The translations under genes were made by a program, and so were the position numbers. Below are positions 11,060 to 22,326 of a stretch of 64,000 bases of DNA, one piece after another. Under the pieces are notes generated by a model. That model did no database searches and was not told the origin of the DNA. It saw only the letters and a list, made by a program, of their open reading frames with translations. The first letter of the stretch is position 1, and every line of letters starts with the position of its first letter. Where the stretch lies: the NCBI RefSeq assembly GCF_900699045.1, contig NZ_CAADHL010000002.1, positions 62,001 through 126,000 on the forward strand, written 5' to 3'. This DNA comes from Candidatus Williamhamiltonella defendens. GTDB lineage: Bacteria; Pseudomonadota; Gammaproteobacteria; Enterobacterales; Enterobacteriaceae.

Positions 11060-11945
11060 CATTGGAAACGTTTATAGTGAAAAAAAACCACCCGGTATTT
11101 TAAAGACGATCTGGCAGATTTTTTACACAGATATACTGAGTATGACTGGTTTTTATGGTGTTCTCTGTTTGGTGCTAGTTTGTATTTTTGGACACTTGAT
11201 TGCCCCTTATTCTGCTGATCTGGTTTTTGAAAATCAGATCTTATTGCCGCCTTCTTGGTCACATAATGGGAGCGTATCTTTTTTTTTTGGTACGGATGAT
11301 CGAGGAAGAGATATTTTGAGCCGTTTATTGTCAGGAGCAGCGATGACCTTTGGATCAGCATTACTGGTTACCTGTATCGCCGCGTTATTGAGCTTATTGA
11401 TAGGCGTATTGGGGGGTATGAGTCGAGGTTTTACGGCGTTCGTAATGAAACATATTTTTGATACTTTATTTGCTCTTCCTTCTTTATTGATAGCTCTCCT
11501 GATTGTGGCTTTCTCATCTCCATCTTTATTCAAAGCAACCTTGGCAGTTTTTTTGGCGATTTTACCGAGAATGACCCGCACTGTTTATGATCTAATCCGT
11601 GATGAGCTAGATAAAGAATATGTGATTACGGTTCGTTTGGAGGGTGCCTTAAAATTATATATTTTATTCAGCATTATTTTGCCTAATATTTCTGCAACGT
11701 TGGTGATGGAATTAACACGATCTTTATCCATGGCGATCCTTGATATTTCGGCACTTGGTTTTTTAAATCTAGGTGCCCCTTTTCCCTCATCAGAATGGGG
11801 GGCCATGTTAGGCAGCTCGATACATTTACTCAGAGAGGCCCCTTTGGCGGTTTTTTTTCCTAGTATATTGATTTCAATTAGTATTCTTTTTGTTAATATA
11901 GTAGGCGATGGCTTATACAGAGCTATCAATAAGAGTGTGCGGTGA
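11046..11945 (+). CDS. sapC: SapC-type ABC transporter permease
   Basis: Second permease of the Sap importer/exporter (DppC/OppC family), 299 residues. It starts [17 protein letters not shown] like SapC, has about six membrane segments, the periplasmic [20 protein letters not shown] motif typical of the family, and the cytoplasmic coupling loop with [11 protein letters not shown]. It overlaps both neighbours (14 bases with sapB and one base with the sapD ATG), which indicates one tightly coupled operon. Confidence 0.94.
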   Translation: MPFDSIGNVYSEKKPPGILKTIWQIFYTDILSMTGFYGVLCLVLVCIFGHLIAPYSADLVFENQILLPPSWSHNGSVSFFFGTDDRGRDILSRLLSGAAMTFGSALLVTCIAALLSLLIGVLGGMSRGFTAFVMKHIFDTLFALPSLLIALLIVAFSSPSLFKATLAVFLAILPRMTRTVYDLIRDELDKEYVITVRLEGALKLYILFSIILPNISATLVMELTRSLSMAILDISALGFLNLGAPFPSSEWGAMLGSSIHLLREAPLAVFFPSILISISILFVNIVGDGLYRAINKSVR

Positions 11946-12937
11946 TGCCACTACTTGATATTCGTAATCTGACCATTACCATTATGACGACAGGTGGCCC
12001 TGTAAAAGCGGTTGACAGGGTCAGTATGATATTAAGTGAGGGCGAAATAAGAGGTGTAGTGGGTGAATCTGGCTCCGGCAAAAGTTTGATTGCCAAAGCC
12101 ATTTGCGGTGTGAGCAAAGAAAGCTGGCGCATCACAGCTGATCGTTTTCGTTTCAATGATATTGATTTATTAAAATTATCCCCTCGTGCACGGCACAAAT
12201 TAATAGGACAAAATATTTCTATGATATTTCAAGAGCCCCAGTCCTGCTTGAACCCTGCAAAAAATATTGGCATACAATTGATTCAATCAATACCAAGCTC
12301 GACCTACAAAGGTCGTTGGTGGCAAGTGTTTCGCTGGCGTTTGCGGCGTGCTTTTGAATTACTTCATCGGGTTGGTATTAAAGATCCGAAAAAAATGATG
12401 AAAAATTATTCTTATCAATTAACACAAGAAGAATGCCAGAAAGTCATGATCGCCATTGCATTAGCGAATCAACCCCGACTTTTGATTGCAGATGAGCCCA
12501 CCAACTCGATGGAGTTAGCAACTCAAGCACAAATTTTTCGTTTTTTAACACGTTTAAATAAAAATAATGGTACCACTATTTTATTGATCAGTCACGATCT
12601 ACACATGATAAGTCATTGGGCAGATCGAATTAATGTATTATATTGCGGTCAAACAGTAGAAAGCGCGGATCGGTATGAATTATTAAATACGCCTTATCAT
12701 CCTTATACTCAAGCCCTGATCCGCTCAATGCCTAACTTCGGACATTTTCTGCCACATAAAAGCCGCCTGAATACTTTACCCGGCGTTATTCCTTCATTAG
12801 ATCATTTACCCATCGGTTGTCGTTTAGGGCCTCGTTGTTCTTATGCACAAAAAATTTGTATTAAAACGCCTAAATTAAGACAAATAAAAAATCATGCTTT
12901 TGCCTGTCATTTTCCGTTAAACATGGAAGAGCAATAA
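11945..12937 (+). CDS. sapD: SapD-type ABC transporter ATP-binding protein
   Basis: ATPase subunit of the Sap system, 330 residues as in E. coli. Walker A GESGSGKS is near residue 41, the Q loop [12 protein letters not shown] is present, and Walker B is [12 protein letters not shown] with the H loop LLISHDLHM. The C-terminal oligopeptide-transporter domain ([12 protein letters not shown] with conserved cysteines) is present. The ABC signature is the divergent LTQEECQK (canonical LSGGQ), which SapD normally also shows. In E. coli SapD is additionally needed for potassium uptake through Trk. The ATG at 11945 shares its A with the sapC TGA; a GTG lies just upstream in frame. Confidence 0.94.
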   Translation: MPLLDIRNLTITIMTTGGPVKAVDRVSMILSEGEIRGVVGESGSGKSLIAKAICGVSKESWRITADRFRFNDIDLLKLSPRARHKLIGQNISMIFQEPQSCLNPAKNIGIQLIQSIPSSTYKGRWWQVFRWRLRRAFELLHRVGIKDPKKMMKNYSYQLTQEECQKVMIAIALANQPRLLIADEPTNSMELATQAQIFRFLTRLNKNNGTTILLISHDLHMISHWADRINVLYCGQTVESADRYELLNTPYHPYTQALIRSMPNFGHFLPHKSRLNTLPGVIPSLDHLPIGCRLGPRCSYAQKICIKTPKLRQIKNHAFACHFPLNMEEQ

Positions 12938-13752
12938 TGTCGGACTGTCTGCTTGAAGTGCGTAACCTCAGCAAAATTTTCTACTACCGTACAGGGTTTT
13001 TTTTTCAAAAATATGATGAAGCATTGAAGTCTGTCAGTTTTACTTTAAAAGAAGGTAAAACCTTGGCAGTGATAGGCAAAAGCGGCTCTGGCAAATCCAC
13101 ACTAGCCAAAATATTATCAGGCAGGATAGAGCAAACTGAAGGGGAGTTATTACTCAATGGCCATCTTCTTCAGTATGGTGATTATGCTTATCGTAGCAAA
13201 CAAATACGGATGATCTTACCCGATCCGGATATATCACTTAATCCACGTCAAAGAGTGGGAGAATTATTAAATATCCCGCTTAAATTACATACCTGTTTAA
13301 CGGATTTAGAACGTAAAAAACAAATACATAAAATTTTACGGCAGGTCGGTTTGTCTGCAGAACATGCGAATGATTACCCTCATATGCTCACTTTAAGTCA
13401 AAAACAACGTATCGCCTTAGCCTATGCGCTTATTTTGCAACCTAAAGTGATCATTGCCGATGAAATTTTGATTTCATTGGATATGCCGATGCAAGCTCAA
13501 ATGATTAATTTAATGCTTGAATTACAAGAAACACAGGGTATTTCATATATTTATATCACTCAACATTTTGGCATCATCAAACACATCAGTGATCAACTGA
13601 TAGTTATGAGCGAGGGGAAAATTATAGAGCATGGTCACACCGCTGAAGTTTTGGCTTCGCCTTTACATCATGTTACTCAAAACTTAATTACACGCCATTT
13701 TAGTCAAGTATTAACGGCGGGGTCTTGGCGTCAAGACAATAAAGATTTTTAA
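12937..13752 (+). CDS. sapF: SapF-type ABC transporter ATP-binding protein
   Basis: Second ATPase of the Sap system, 271 residues (E. coli 268). Walker A is GKSGSGKST near residues 49-57. The signature [15 protein letters not shown] is degenerate, and Walker B is [12 protein letters not shown]. The switch-region histidine is in ITQHFG. The ATG shares one base with the sapD stop. As the last gene of the operon it is followed 89 bases later by fabI, the same neighbour as in E. coli. Confidence 0.93.
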   Translation: MSDCLLEVRNLSKIFYYRTGFFFQKYDEALKSVSFTLKEGKTLAVIGKSGSGKSTLAKILSGRIEQTEGELLLNGHLLQYGDYAYRSKQIRMILPDPDISLNPRQRVGELLNIPLKLHTCLTDLERKKQIHKILRQVGLSAEHANDYPHMLTLSQKQRIALAYALILQPKVIIADEILISLDMPMQAQMINLMLELQETQGISYIYITQHFGIIKHISDQLIVMSEGKIIEHGHTAEVLASPLHHVTQNLITRHFSQVLTAGSWRQDNKDF

Positions 13753-13841
13753 TATTCGAATGCATTGATATTAAAAATATAGGGTTCGCCTATTTTCTAG
13801 CAGCCTCATTCCGTCAAAATCATCAAATAAGGATAATCACT

Positions 13842-14621
13842 ATGAGTTTTCTTGCCGAAAAACGTATTCTCATCACAGGTATTGCTAGCAAGCTTTCTAT
13901 TGCTTATGGAATAGCTCACGCCATGAAACGTGAGGGGGCTGAGCTAGCCTTTACTTATCAAAATGCAAAATTAAAATATCGCGTAGAAGAATTTGCCAAA
14001 AATTTGGAGTCAACATTGGTTTTTCCTTGTGATGTTGCCAAAGATAAAAGCATCGATGGTTTGTTCTTAGAATTATCTCAACATTGGCCTAAATTTGATG
14101 GTTTTGTGCACTCGATTGGTTTTGCGCCTAGAGATCAATTAGAAGGGGGGTATATTAAAGCGGTCACTCGTGAAGGTTTTCAAATTGCACATGATATCAG
14201 TAGCTATAGCTTCGTTGCTTTGGCTAAAGCTTGCCAAAAGATGCTCAACGAAAACGCGGCTTTACTGACCTTAACCTATTTAGGTGCTGAGAGAGTGATC
14301 CCAAATTATAACGTGATGGGTTTAGCCAAAGCTTCTCTCGAAGCGAATGTCCGTTATATGGCCAATGACTTAGGGCCAAAACAGATCAGAGTTAATGGTA
14401 TTTCTGCTGGTCCTATTCGTACATTAGCCGCTGCTGGTATTTCGGATTTTCGAAAAATGCTGACACAATTTGAAAAAATGGCACCCATTCGTCGTACAGT
14501 GACAATCGAAGATGTGGGGAATTCAGCCGCTTTTTTGTGTTCTGATTTAGCAGCGGGCATCACCGGTGAGATATTACATGTAGATGGCGGTTTTAGTATT
14601 ACGGCAATGAATGATAATTAA
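13842..14621 (+). CDS. fabI: Enoyl-[acyl-carrier-protein] reductase (NADH) FabI
   Basis: FabI reduces trans-2-enoyl-ACP with NADH, the last step of each fatty-acid elongation cycle, in the cytoplasm. The 259-residue short-chain dehydrogenase has the FabI-type cofactor start [15 protein letters not shown] and the catalytic Tyr-x6-Lys in [27 protein letters not shown] and the C-terminal [12 protein letters not shown] are also conserved. A TAAGGA site precedes the ATG. E. coli FabI has 262 residues; nothing is missing. Confidence 0.97.
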   Translation: MSFLAEKRILITGIASKLSIAYGIAHAMKREGAELAFTYQNAKLKYRVEEFAKNLESTLVFPCDVAKDKSIDGLFLELSQHWPKFDGFVHSIGFAPRDQLEGGYIKAVTREGFQIAHDISSYSFVALAKACQKMLNENAALLTLTYLGAERVIPNYNVMGLAKASLEANVRYMANDLGPKQIRVNGISAGPIRTLAAAGISDFRKMLTQFEKMAPIRRTVTIEDVGNSAAFLCSDLAAGITGEILHVDGGFSITAMNDN

Positions 14622-14818
14622 TATCAAAAATCTATATTCCAGATCGAACGCTATTATCTTATCCGGATTCAAATGTTATCTTGAAAAAGTAAAAAATTAG
14701 CATTTTTTATTAAAGCAGAGAGTAAGTTTTTAATCAAGTACTGCAATGCCTGATGCCATTGATTGATATAGATGTTTTAATCAGAAAATAAATAGTTTCA
14801 TTGAGTTAAGGATAAAAA

Positions 14819-16570
14819 TTGGGCAAAAAATTGCATATAAAGCCATTGACTATTTTGCGCATGAAGCGTCAGCATTATAGAGAAAAACTCTCTCAGATGA
14901 TCAGTTGGGGGCATTGGTTTGTTCTTTTTAATATATTTTTAACTTTAATATTTGGCAGCCGATATTTATTTGTATCTGACTGCCCCACTTCTTTTTTAGG
15001 GCGTGTTTATGCCTTGGTCGGTTGGCTTGGGCATTTTAGCTTTATTATTTTTGTGGTTTATCTTTTAATCTTATTTCCGTTAACCTTCATTATTTTTTCT
15101 CAACGCTTACTTCGATTTTTTTCTGTTATTCTTGCGACATCATGGCTGGCATTACTGCTTATTGATGGTGAAATTTTTACTCGATTTCATTTACATATGA
15201 CACCTATGATATGGGCGTTTTTAATTAACCCTGAACAAACTCAAATGAGCCGAGATTGGCTGTGTTTGTTTATTGCTATACCGATTATCTTTTCGATTGA
15301 GATGTTAGTTAGTATTTTTTGTTGGCAAAAATTAAGAACATCCACAAAAAAAATATTTATTAATTTATTAATAGGGTTGTTTATTACTGCTTTCTGTACT
15401 TCTCATATTTTATACAGTTGGGCTGATGCGCATTTTTACCGACCTATTACTATGCAAAGATCAAATCTTCCTTTTTCTTATCCTATGACGGCACGCAATT
15501 TTTTGCAACAATATGGTTTATTCAATCAACAAAAATATGAAAAACAGCTGATAGAAAATGACAAAGTAAATGCGTCATCGATAGAGTATCCCCTGAGTAA
15601 ACTTACTTTTGACGATAAAGGAAGTGGCTACAACTTATTGTTGATTGTGATTAATAACATCAAAACCCCTGATTTTGAAAAGGCGATGCTTAAAGCCGGC
15701 GCATTTGCTCAAGCGCATCTTCAATTTAAAAATCATTACAGCTCAGGGAGTAAAGAAGAAACTGGATTATTAGGGCTATTTTATGGAATTTCATCCACTT
15801 ATCTTGATAGCATCTTATTTACTCGAAAACCCTCTGTGCTCATTTGCTCGCTAGAGGCACAAGGCTATCAATTTGGATTATTTTCCTCTGATGGTTTTAA
15901 AAACCTTCTGTATAGACAGGCTCTATTCACAGATTTTTCTTTGCCTGCGCCTATGTTACAGAGCAACCGAAAAACCACTGAAGAATGGTATAAATGGTTT
16001 AGTAAAAAATTAAATACGAGTCCATGGTTTTCTTATATTCATTTTAACACTTCCTCAACTGCTATAGAGCCATATGAGGCGCGTATCAAAAATATTGATC
16101 AACAGATTTCAGAGATAATAGATGTCCTGAAAAAAGATCATCAGTTCACTAAAACGGTTATTATTATTACAGGCACATATTCGGCTGCAGAAAATCAAAA
16201 TAAAATAATTCCTTCTAAGGTGCCTCTGATCGTTTATTGGCCAAAGATCTCTATGCAAATCATCCACAAATTAACCAGTCATCAAGATATTATGGCGACG
16301 ATCATGCAAAAATTGTTACATACTACAACGGCAGTTAAAGAGTATTCACAAGGTGAGAATCTTTTTACGCCTGAACGCCTATATCCTTGGATATTAACAA
16401 AAAAAAATAAAAAAATACTGGTAGTGACACTCAATACAATGATCGTTCTGGATGATAATGGCAGTTACCATACTTACGATCAAAGGGGGAATATAATCCA
16501 AAATGATACGTCAGGATTATCACTTTTATTGCAGGTTTTAACTGAAACAAAACGTTTTATTGCAGATTAA
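14819..16570 (+). CDS. yejM: Inner-membrane LPS regulator YejM (LapC/PbgA)
   Basis: YejM binds LPS at the periplasmic face of the inner membrane and tunes LpxC stability, so it adjusts LPS supply. The product has five membrane helices in the first 200 residues, followed by a periplasmic sulfatase/phosphatase-like domain with conserved WADAHFYRPITMQRSNLPFS, GLFYGISSTYLDS and the C-terminal LLQVLTETKRFIAD. I kept the TTG at 14819 because AAGGA lies six bases before it. The ATG at 14861 (MKRQHYREK) matches the E. coli start better but has no visible ribosome site. The length of 569-583 residues is normal. Confidence 0.92.
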   Translation: MGKKLHIKPLTILRMKRQHYREKLSQMISWGHWFVLFNIFLTLIFGSRYLFVSDCPTSFLGRVYALVGWLGHFSFIIFVVYLLILFPLTFIIFSQRLLRFFSVILATSWLALLLIDGEIFTRFHLHMTPMIWAFLINPEQTQMSRDWLCLFIAIPIIFSIEMLVSIFCWQKLRTSTKKIFINLLIGLFITAFCTSHILYSWADAHFYRPITMQRSNLPFSYPMTARNFLQQYGLFNQQKYEKQLIENDKVNASSIEYPLSKLTFDDKGSGYNLLLIVINNIKTPDFEKAMLKAGAFAQAHLQFKNHYSSGSKEETGLLGLFYGISSTYLDSILFTRKPSVLICSLEAQGYQFGLFSSDGFKNLLYRQALFTDFSLPAPMLQSNRKTTEEWYKWFSKKLNTSPWFSYIHFNTSSTAIEPYEARIKNIDQQISEIIDVLKKDHQFTKTVIIITGTYSAAENQNKIIPSKVPLIVYWPKISMQIIHKLTSHQDIMATIMQKLLHTTTAVKEYSQGENLFTPERLYPWILTKKNKKILVVTLNTMIVLDDNGSYHTYDQRGNIIQNDTSGLSLLLQVLTETKRFIAD

Positions 16571-16583
16571 TAGGAAAATGATT

Positions 16584-18248
16584 ATGTGTTCTATTTTTGG
16601 AGTGTTGAATTTAAAAACAGACCCAGCCGAATTACGAAAAAAAGGGTTAGAAATGTCGAGACTGATGCGACATCGTGGCCCGGATTGGTCTGGTGTTTAT
16701 GCTTGTGATAAAGCTATTTTGGTACATGAGCGTTTATCCATTGTTGACATCAATGGCGGCGCTCAACCTCTTTATAACGCGAAAAAAATCCATATTCTTG
16801 TGGTCAATGGTGAAATTTATAATCATCAAGCATTACGGGAAAAATATAAAGAACGATATGAATTCCAAACGGATTCAGATTGTGAAGTCATTTTGGCGCT
16901 GTATGAAGAAAAAGGAGAGCAGTTTTTAGATGAACTTCAAGGAATGTTTACCTTTATTCTTTATGACGAAGAAAAAGGCACTTTTTTAATCGGGCGTGAT
17001 CACTTAGGGATCATCCCATTATATATGGGAGAGGACGAGAATGGTACCCTGTTTGTGGCTTCTGAAATGAAAGCGCTAATGCCTGTTTGTCAAACATTAA
17101 AAGAGTTTCCTCCAGGCAGTTATTTTTGGAGCAAAAATAAAGAAATCACCTCCTATTATCAGAGAGATTGGTTTGATTATCATCAAATCAAAGAGAATAC
17201 AATAGATCAAAAACAACTGATAAAGGCATTAGAAGATGCTGTAAAAAGTCATTTGATGACGGATGTCCCTTATGGATTACTGCTTTCAGGCGGTTTAGAT
17301 TCTTCTATTATTTCTGCTATCACCAAAAAATTCGCGGCACGCAGAGTGGAAAACAACCAATATACTGAGGCTTGGTGGCCACAACTGCATTCATTTGCTG
17401 TAGGTCTGGAGGGCGCTCCTGATTTATTATCTGCAAAAGAAGTGGCAAAAGCGCTCGGCACAGTTCATCATGAAATTCATTTCACTGTTCAAGAGGGTAT
17501 AGATGCGATACGAGATGTGATTTATCACGTTGAAACCTATGATGTCACCACTATTCGTGCGTCTACACCCATGTATTTAATGGCTCGCAAAATTAAAGCC
17601 ATGGGAATCAAAATGGTGCTCTCTGGTGAAGGATCAGATGAAATTTTCGGAGGCTATCTTTATTTTCATAAAGCGCCTAATGCGCAAGCATTTCACGAAG
17701 AGACGGTACGAAAACTACTGTCATTACATGTGTACGATTGTGCTCGAGCGAATAAAGCAATGGCAGCATGGGGGGTGGAAGCTCGAGTCCCTTTTTTAGA
17801 TAAATATTTTCTAGATGTGGCAATGCGCATTAATCCAAAAGAAAAAATGTGTGGTCATGGAAAAATCGAAAAACAGATTTTACGCGAATGCTTTCAGTCT
17901 GACTTGCCTGCAAAAGTGGCCTGGCGTCAAAAAGAGCAATTTTCTGATGGCGTGGGTTACAGTTGGATAGACTCTTTGAAAAAAAAGGCAAATCAGCAAA
18001 TCAGCGATCAACAGCTTGAAGCAGCACATCTTTGTTTTCCTTACAACACTCCAACATCGAAAGAAGGCTATTTGTATCGTGAGATATTTCAGGAATTATT
18101 TCCGCTACCATCTGCTGCAAAATGCGTTCCAGGAGGGCCTTCGGTGGCTTGTTCTTCCGCGAAAGCAATGGAATGGGATGCGTCTTTCAAAAAGAGCGCC
18201 GATCCTTCTGGCCGTGCAGTAGGGGAGATACATCAGTCCCCTTATTAA
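16584..18248 (+). CDS. asnB: Glutamine-hydrolysing asparagine synthetase B
   Basis: AsnB makes asparagine from aspartate, ATP and glutamine. The frame from the ATG at 16584 gives 554 residues, exactly the E. coli length, and places the catalytic nucleophile Cys2 (MCSIFGV) correctly. The N-terminal glutaminase domain shows RHRGPD and NGEIYNH. The synthetase domain has the ATP pyrophosphatase motif SGGLDSS at about 235-241 and SGEGSDEIFGGY. Start codons further upstream would bury Cys2 and overlap yejM. Retained asparagine synthesis contrasts with the broken serA in the same window. Confidence 0.96.
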   Translation: MCSIFGVLNLKTDPAELRKKGLEMSRLMRHRGPDWSGVYACDKAILVHERLSIVDINGGAQPLYNAKKIHILVVNGEIYNHQALREKYKERYEFQTDSDCEVILALYEEKGEQFLDELQGMFTFILYDEEKGTFLIGRDHLGIIPLYMGEDENGTLFVASEMKALMPVCQTLKEFPPGSYFWSKNKEITSYYQRDWFDYHQIKENTIDQKQLIKALEDAVKSHLMTDVPYGLLLSGGLDSSIISAITKKFAARRVENNQYTEAWWPQLHSFAVGLEGAPDLLSAKEVAKALGTVHHEIHFTVQEGIDAIRDVIYHVETYDVTTIRASTPMYLMARKIKAMGIKMVLSGEGSDEIFGGYLYFHKAPNAQAFHEETVRKLLSLHVYDCARANKAMAAWGVEARVPFLDKYFLDVAMRINPKEKMCGHGKIEKQILRECFQSDLPAKVAWRQKEQFSDGVGYSWIDSLKKKANQQISDQQLEAAHLCFPYNTPTSKEGYLYREIFQELFPLPSAAKCVPGGPSVACSSAKAMEWDASFKKSADPSGRAVGEIHQSPY

Positions 18249-18267
18249 GCACGGTTTATCTGAAGAG

Positions 18268-18845
18268 GTTTTCTGGTACTGCTTGAAATTTTCCTCCTTT
18301 AGATCGGCGGCGTGGATGTCGAGTTGTTTACTAACCCTGCTAAACGTTTTAAGGCATCGCTGAGTTTTTTCGGACTCTTGCTCGCTAGGTTCACTAATTA
18401 CTGGGCTGTTTTCAAGCTCAGGCAGCAGCGGTTTAATTCATCGATTTCTTTTTTTCATTCCTTCGAGTTTTTGTTTCGTATTGTGAAATTCTAACATTAA
18501 GATCGGATTAATCCTGATGTGGATTGAACACAATGATGGTAGAATTTGTTTTCTCAATGCTGAGAGAAGGTTAAGCTGTTCATAACGTAAACGCATCATC
18601 CAGCTTCCATTAGCAATGTCTAATACTAAAATATTTTGTCGATAATTGGCGACACGGCACCATGGTTGTAAAGGGGGTGACAACAATTTTTTTACAACCG
18701 CATTTAACTTAAGCAATCCAATGGCATGTTGCTCTATGTTTTTAGTTTGATCGGGTTGTGATAAAAGCTCTTCGAGCCTATCTTCTTGGCTTTCTTTTTG
18801 GAGCAAAATGTTGAGTCTTTGTGGTCGGCTTTGACGTTTTGGCAT
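18268..18845 (-). pseudogene. dciA: DUF721/DciA-family protein, decaying 3' end
   Basis: From the ATG at 18845 the frame is open for 135 codons (to TGA at 18438). It shows the DUF721 core: PWCRVANYRQNILVLDIANGSWMMRLRYEQLNLLSALR followed by ILPSLCSIHIRINP. The frame then breaks just after an A7 run. In a neighbouring frame homologous-looking C-terminal sequence continues (NLASKSPKKLSDALKRLAGLV) but is interrupted by a TAA, ending near 18268. DciA is the ancestral DnaB helicase loader. The open part may still make a shortened protein. It is divergent from secA, the usual place for this family. Confidence 0.65.
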
Positions 18846-18950
18846 GTTTGAAACCTGTTTGATGATAAAATAGTTTTGCTTCAACCAAAAATACTGTACA
18901 GCATTTATCTTCTTTCTTGAACCTTTTGTCTTTTAGAGATACTCATCATC

Positions 18951-21659
18951 ATGTTAATCAAATTACTCACTAAAGTATTTGGCAGCCGTAATGAGCGTAC
19001 TTTGCGTCGCATGCATAAAGTTGTTGATCTGATCAACAGCATGGAATCAAAAATTGAACAATTATCGGATGAAGAATTATCTGCTCAAACTTCTCAATTT
19101 CGAGAACGTTTAGCGGCAGGTGAGGCATTACAAAGTCTACTACCAAAAGCTTTTTCAGTAGTACGAGAAACCAGTAAACGTGTTTTTGATATGAGGCATT
19201 TTGATGTTCAGCTCCTCGGAGGCATGGTACTCAATGAACGTTGTATTGCAGAAATGCGTACAGGTGAAGGTAAAACATTAACAGCGACTTTACCGGCCTA
19301 TTTAAACGCTTTGACCGGACGAGGCGTGCATATTGTGACGGTCAATGATTATTTGGCCAAACGAGATGCAGAAAATAATCGTCCGTTATTTGAATTTCTT
19401 GGGCTTACTGTAGGTATTAATCTCGCTGGCATGAACTCGAATAGCAAACGTAAAGCTTATCAGGCTGATATCACTTATGGTACTAACAACGAATATGGGT
19501 TTGATTATTTGCGCGATAATATGGTGTTTAGTCCAGAAGAGCGTGTCCAACGGGAACTATATTATGCACTGGTAGATGAAGTCGATTCTAATTTGATTGA
19601 TGAAGCTCGAACACCACTGATTATTTCTGGCCCTATTGATGATAGTTCTGATAGATACATTCAGGTCAATACACTGATACCTCACTTGATTCGACAAGAA
19701 AAAGAAGATTCAGATACCTTTAAAGGCGAAGGGCACTTTTCGGTGGATGAAAAATCCCGTCAAGTCTATTTAACAGAACGTGGCTTGGTTTTAATCGAAA
19801 AAATGTTAATAGAAAATAGCATAATGAAAGAAGGGGAATCACTTTATTCCCCTGCCAATATTATTCTCATGCACCATGTCACGGCAGCATTACGGGCACA
19901 TATGCTTTTTATACGTAACGTGGATTATATTGTTAAAAAAGATGAAATACTCATTGTAGACGAACATACAGGGCGCACTATGGAAGGTCGCCGTTGGTCT
20001 GATGGCTTACATCAAGCAATAGAAGCTAAAGAAGGAGTGCACATTCAAAATGAAAATCAAACCCTTGCCTCTATCACCTTCCAGAATTACTTCCGATTGT
20101 ATGAAAAATTAGCAGGTATGACAGGGACTGCGGATACGGAAGCGTTTGAATTCAGATCTATTTATAAATTAGACACCATCGTGATTCCTACAAATCAGCC
20201 TATGATACGCCAAGATTTAGTGGATTTAGTGTATATGACAGAGAAGGAAAAAATGGAGGCAATTATTAAAGACATTCGCTCACGTACTGCCAATGGGCAA
20301 CCGGTTTTAGTTGGCACTATTTCCATTGAAAAATCAGAACTTATCTCTTCTGAACTACAAAAAGCAGGTATCCAACATCAAGTTTTAAACGCAAAATTTC
20401 ATGCAAAAGAAGCAGAAATTGTTGCCCAGGCAGGCCAGCCCGGGACGGTCACCATTTCCACTAACATGGCAGGGAGAGGTACTGATATTGTATTGGGTGG
20501 CAGCTGGAAAAGTGAAATAGCGGCGCTGACTGATCCTTCTGAAAAAAAGATGATGGCGATTAAAGAAGCTTGGAAAATTCGTCATGATGCGGTACTTGCC
20601 TCAGGAGGATTACACATTATTGGTACAGAACGTCATGAATCCCGCCGTATTGATAATCAACTGAGAGGCCGTTCAGGTCGTCAGGGAGATGCAGGGTCAT
20701 CCCGTTTTTATCTATCGATGGAAGATGCATTAATGCGCATTTTTGCCTCTGAACGTGTATCTGGGATGATGCGTAAACTAGGAATGGCGCCTGGAGAAGC
20801 GATTGAACATTTATGGGTCAGCAAAGCGATTGAGAATGCGCAACGTAAAGTAGAGAGCCGAAACTTTGATATTCGTAAACAACTGCTTGAATATGATGAT
20901 GTTGCTAACGACCAACGTCGAGCCATTTACAGGCAACGTAACGAGTTATTAGACGCCAACGACATCAGTGACACGATCAGCAATATACGTGAAGATGTGT
21001 TACAGATGATTGTTGATCGTTATATTCCCCCTGCATCTTTAGAAGAAATGTGGGATGTTCATGGTTTGGAGCAACGATTTAAAGAAGATTTTGAACTGAA
21101 TTTACCTATAGCTCAATGGTTAGAAGAAGAACCTCAGTTATATGAGAACACCCTGCGTGACCGTATTTTACAGAAAGTGATTGAAAGCCATCATCAAAAA
21201 GAAGAGAATATAAGCGCTCAAATGATGCGCAGTTTAGAAAAAAGCGTCATGTTGCAAACCTTAGATTCTTTATGGAAAGAGCATTTAGCAGCGATGGATT
21301 ATCTTCGTCAAGGGATTCACCTTCGGGGATATGCACAAAAAGATCCCAAACAGGAATATAAACGGGAATCTTTCTCTCTGTTTTCTTCTATGTTGGAATC
21401 ATTAAAATATGAAGTGATCAGCTTGCTCAGTAAAATTGAGATCAGTATGCCGGAAGAAGTGAAACCTGTGGAACTTGAATATTTGAAAGAAACAGAATGT
21501 GCCGGGAAGCAACAAGAATTGAGCCATCAAAATCATGAAAAAACCTTACAATTAGTATGGGAATCAAAACACAAAATCAATGGCGAAAAAATAGGTCGCA
21601 ACAATCCTTGCCCATGTCAGTCTGGTAAAAAATATAAGCAATGTCATGGGCGTTTATGA
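18951..21659 (+). CDS. secA: Preprotein translocase ATPase SecA
   Basis: SecA drives secretory proteins through SecYEG using ATP. The 902-residue protein (E. coli 901) has Walker A GEGKT at about residues 105-109 and the DEAD-like [20 protein letters not shown]. The helicase motifs [14 protein letters not shown] and [21 protein letters not shown] are present, as is the C-terminal zinc site [13 protein letters not shown]. The ATG follows a short leader. The regulator secM, which sits upstream in E. coli, is absent: only 105 bases separate secA from the divergent DUF721 gene. Confidence 0.98.
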   Translation: MLIKLLTKVFGSRNERTLRRMHKVVDLINSMESKIEQLSDEELSAQTSQFRERLAAGEALQSLLPKAFSVVRETSKRVFDMRHFDVQLLGGMVLNERCIAEMRTGEGKTLTATLPAYLNALTGRGVHIVTVNDYLAKRDAENNRPLFEFLGLTVGINLAGMNSNSKRKAYQADITYGTNNEYGFDYLRDNMVFSPEERVQRELYYALVDEVDSNLIDEARTPLIISGPIDDSSDRYIQVNTLIPHLIRQEKEDSDTFKGEGHFSVDEKSRQVYLTERGLVLIEKMLIENSIMKEGESLYSPANIILMHHVTAALRAHMLFIRNVDYIVKKDEILIVDEHTGRTMEGRRWSDGLHQAIEAKEGVHIQNENQTLASITFQNYFRLYEKLAGMTGTADTEAFEFRSIYKLDTIVIPTNQPMIRQDLVDLVYMTEKEKMEAIIKDIRSRTANGQPVLVGTISIEKSELISSELQKAGIQHQVLNAKFHAKEAEIVAQAGQPGTVTISTNMAGRGTDIVLGGSWKSEIAALTDPSEKKMMAIKEAWKIRHDAVLASGGLHIIGTERHESRRIDNQLRGRSGRQGDAGSSRFYLSMEDALMRIFASERVSGMMRKLGMAPGEAIEHLWVSKAIENAQRKVESRNFDIRKQLLEYDDVANDQRRAIYRQRNELLDANDISDTISNIREDVLQMIVDRYIPPASLEEMWDVHGLEQRFKEDFELNLPIAQWLEEEPQLYENTLRDRILQKVIESHHQKEENISAQMMRSLEKSVMLQTLDSLWKEHLAAMDYLRQGIHLRGYAQKDPKQEYKRESFSLFSSMLESLKYEVISLLSKIEISMPEEVKPVELEYLKETECAGKQQELSHQNHEKTLQLVWESKHKINGEKIGRNNPCPCQSGKKYKQCHGRL

Positions 21660-22326
21660 TTTGAAAATAAAAAATTTTTTCTTTCTTTAGTTTTTTCTTA
21701 TCTTGTCGATTACTGACCCCAAAATGTTTTTTAATTGTGATTTATTGTATGGTTGAAAATGTTTTTGATATTAATAAATGGTATTTTATAAAAAAGCGTT
21801 ACTTAAGTATTATTTTTAAATTTAAAGGAGGTCAGTGTGGTAGCCACAAGATGACGCCTATTTATTAATGCAATAAATCCTAATTCAACGAGCTTGTATT
21901 AGTCATCAAAAATTAGTTCTATGGCATCGAGTGTTACTAGCATTCATTTTTACTAGCTTTAATAATAAACATCAGATAAAGCCTTGCTTACCCAATAAAA
22001 ACTAAAATAAATAGGAATTTTATGAAAACTATGACGTTAAAATGAGAGGCTAAGATATCTCTGGATGCGACAAGATACCAGAGCTCCTATCATAATGGGT
22101 AAATAGGCAGCGATTATTTTTCTTTAGGAACTGGTGTTTTTTCCTAGTGGAATCTTCATAGGAATAGTATTGCTAATAACTGGATTTTCTTGCTGCAAGA
22201 TGTTCTAATTCTTACAACGACTAAAAGTGTGTAACATTGGATTTTGACCATTAGCATACTGCATGACAATGGTTGTTAATATAGTATGATATCGATCCAT
22301 TCGTGATTCAAATTTCATTAATCTAT
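21660..22326. other. Gene-free stretch between secA and adk
   Basis: The two genes converge here over 667 bases. I find no ORF with recognisable homology. Short frames exist, for example minus strand 22319-22209 beginning MKFESRMDRYHTIL, but none matches a family I know. hemH, which follows adk in E. coli, is not recognisable, and neither is mutT, which follows secA there. Several in-frame stops suggest fully eroded coding DNA. Confidence 0.6.

Noticed and set aside
21660-22326. hemH or mutT pseudogene
   Set aside because: Both are expected by synteny but no frame on either strand showed convincing family segments.
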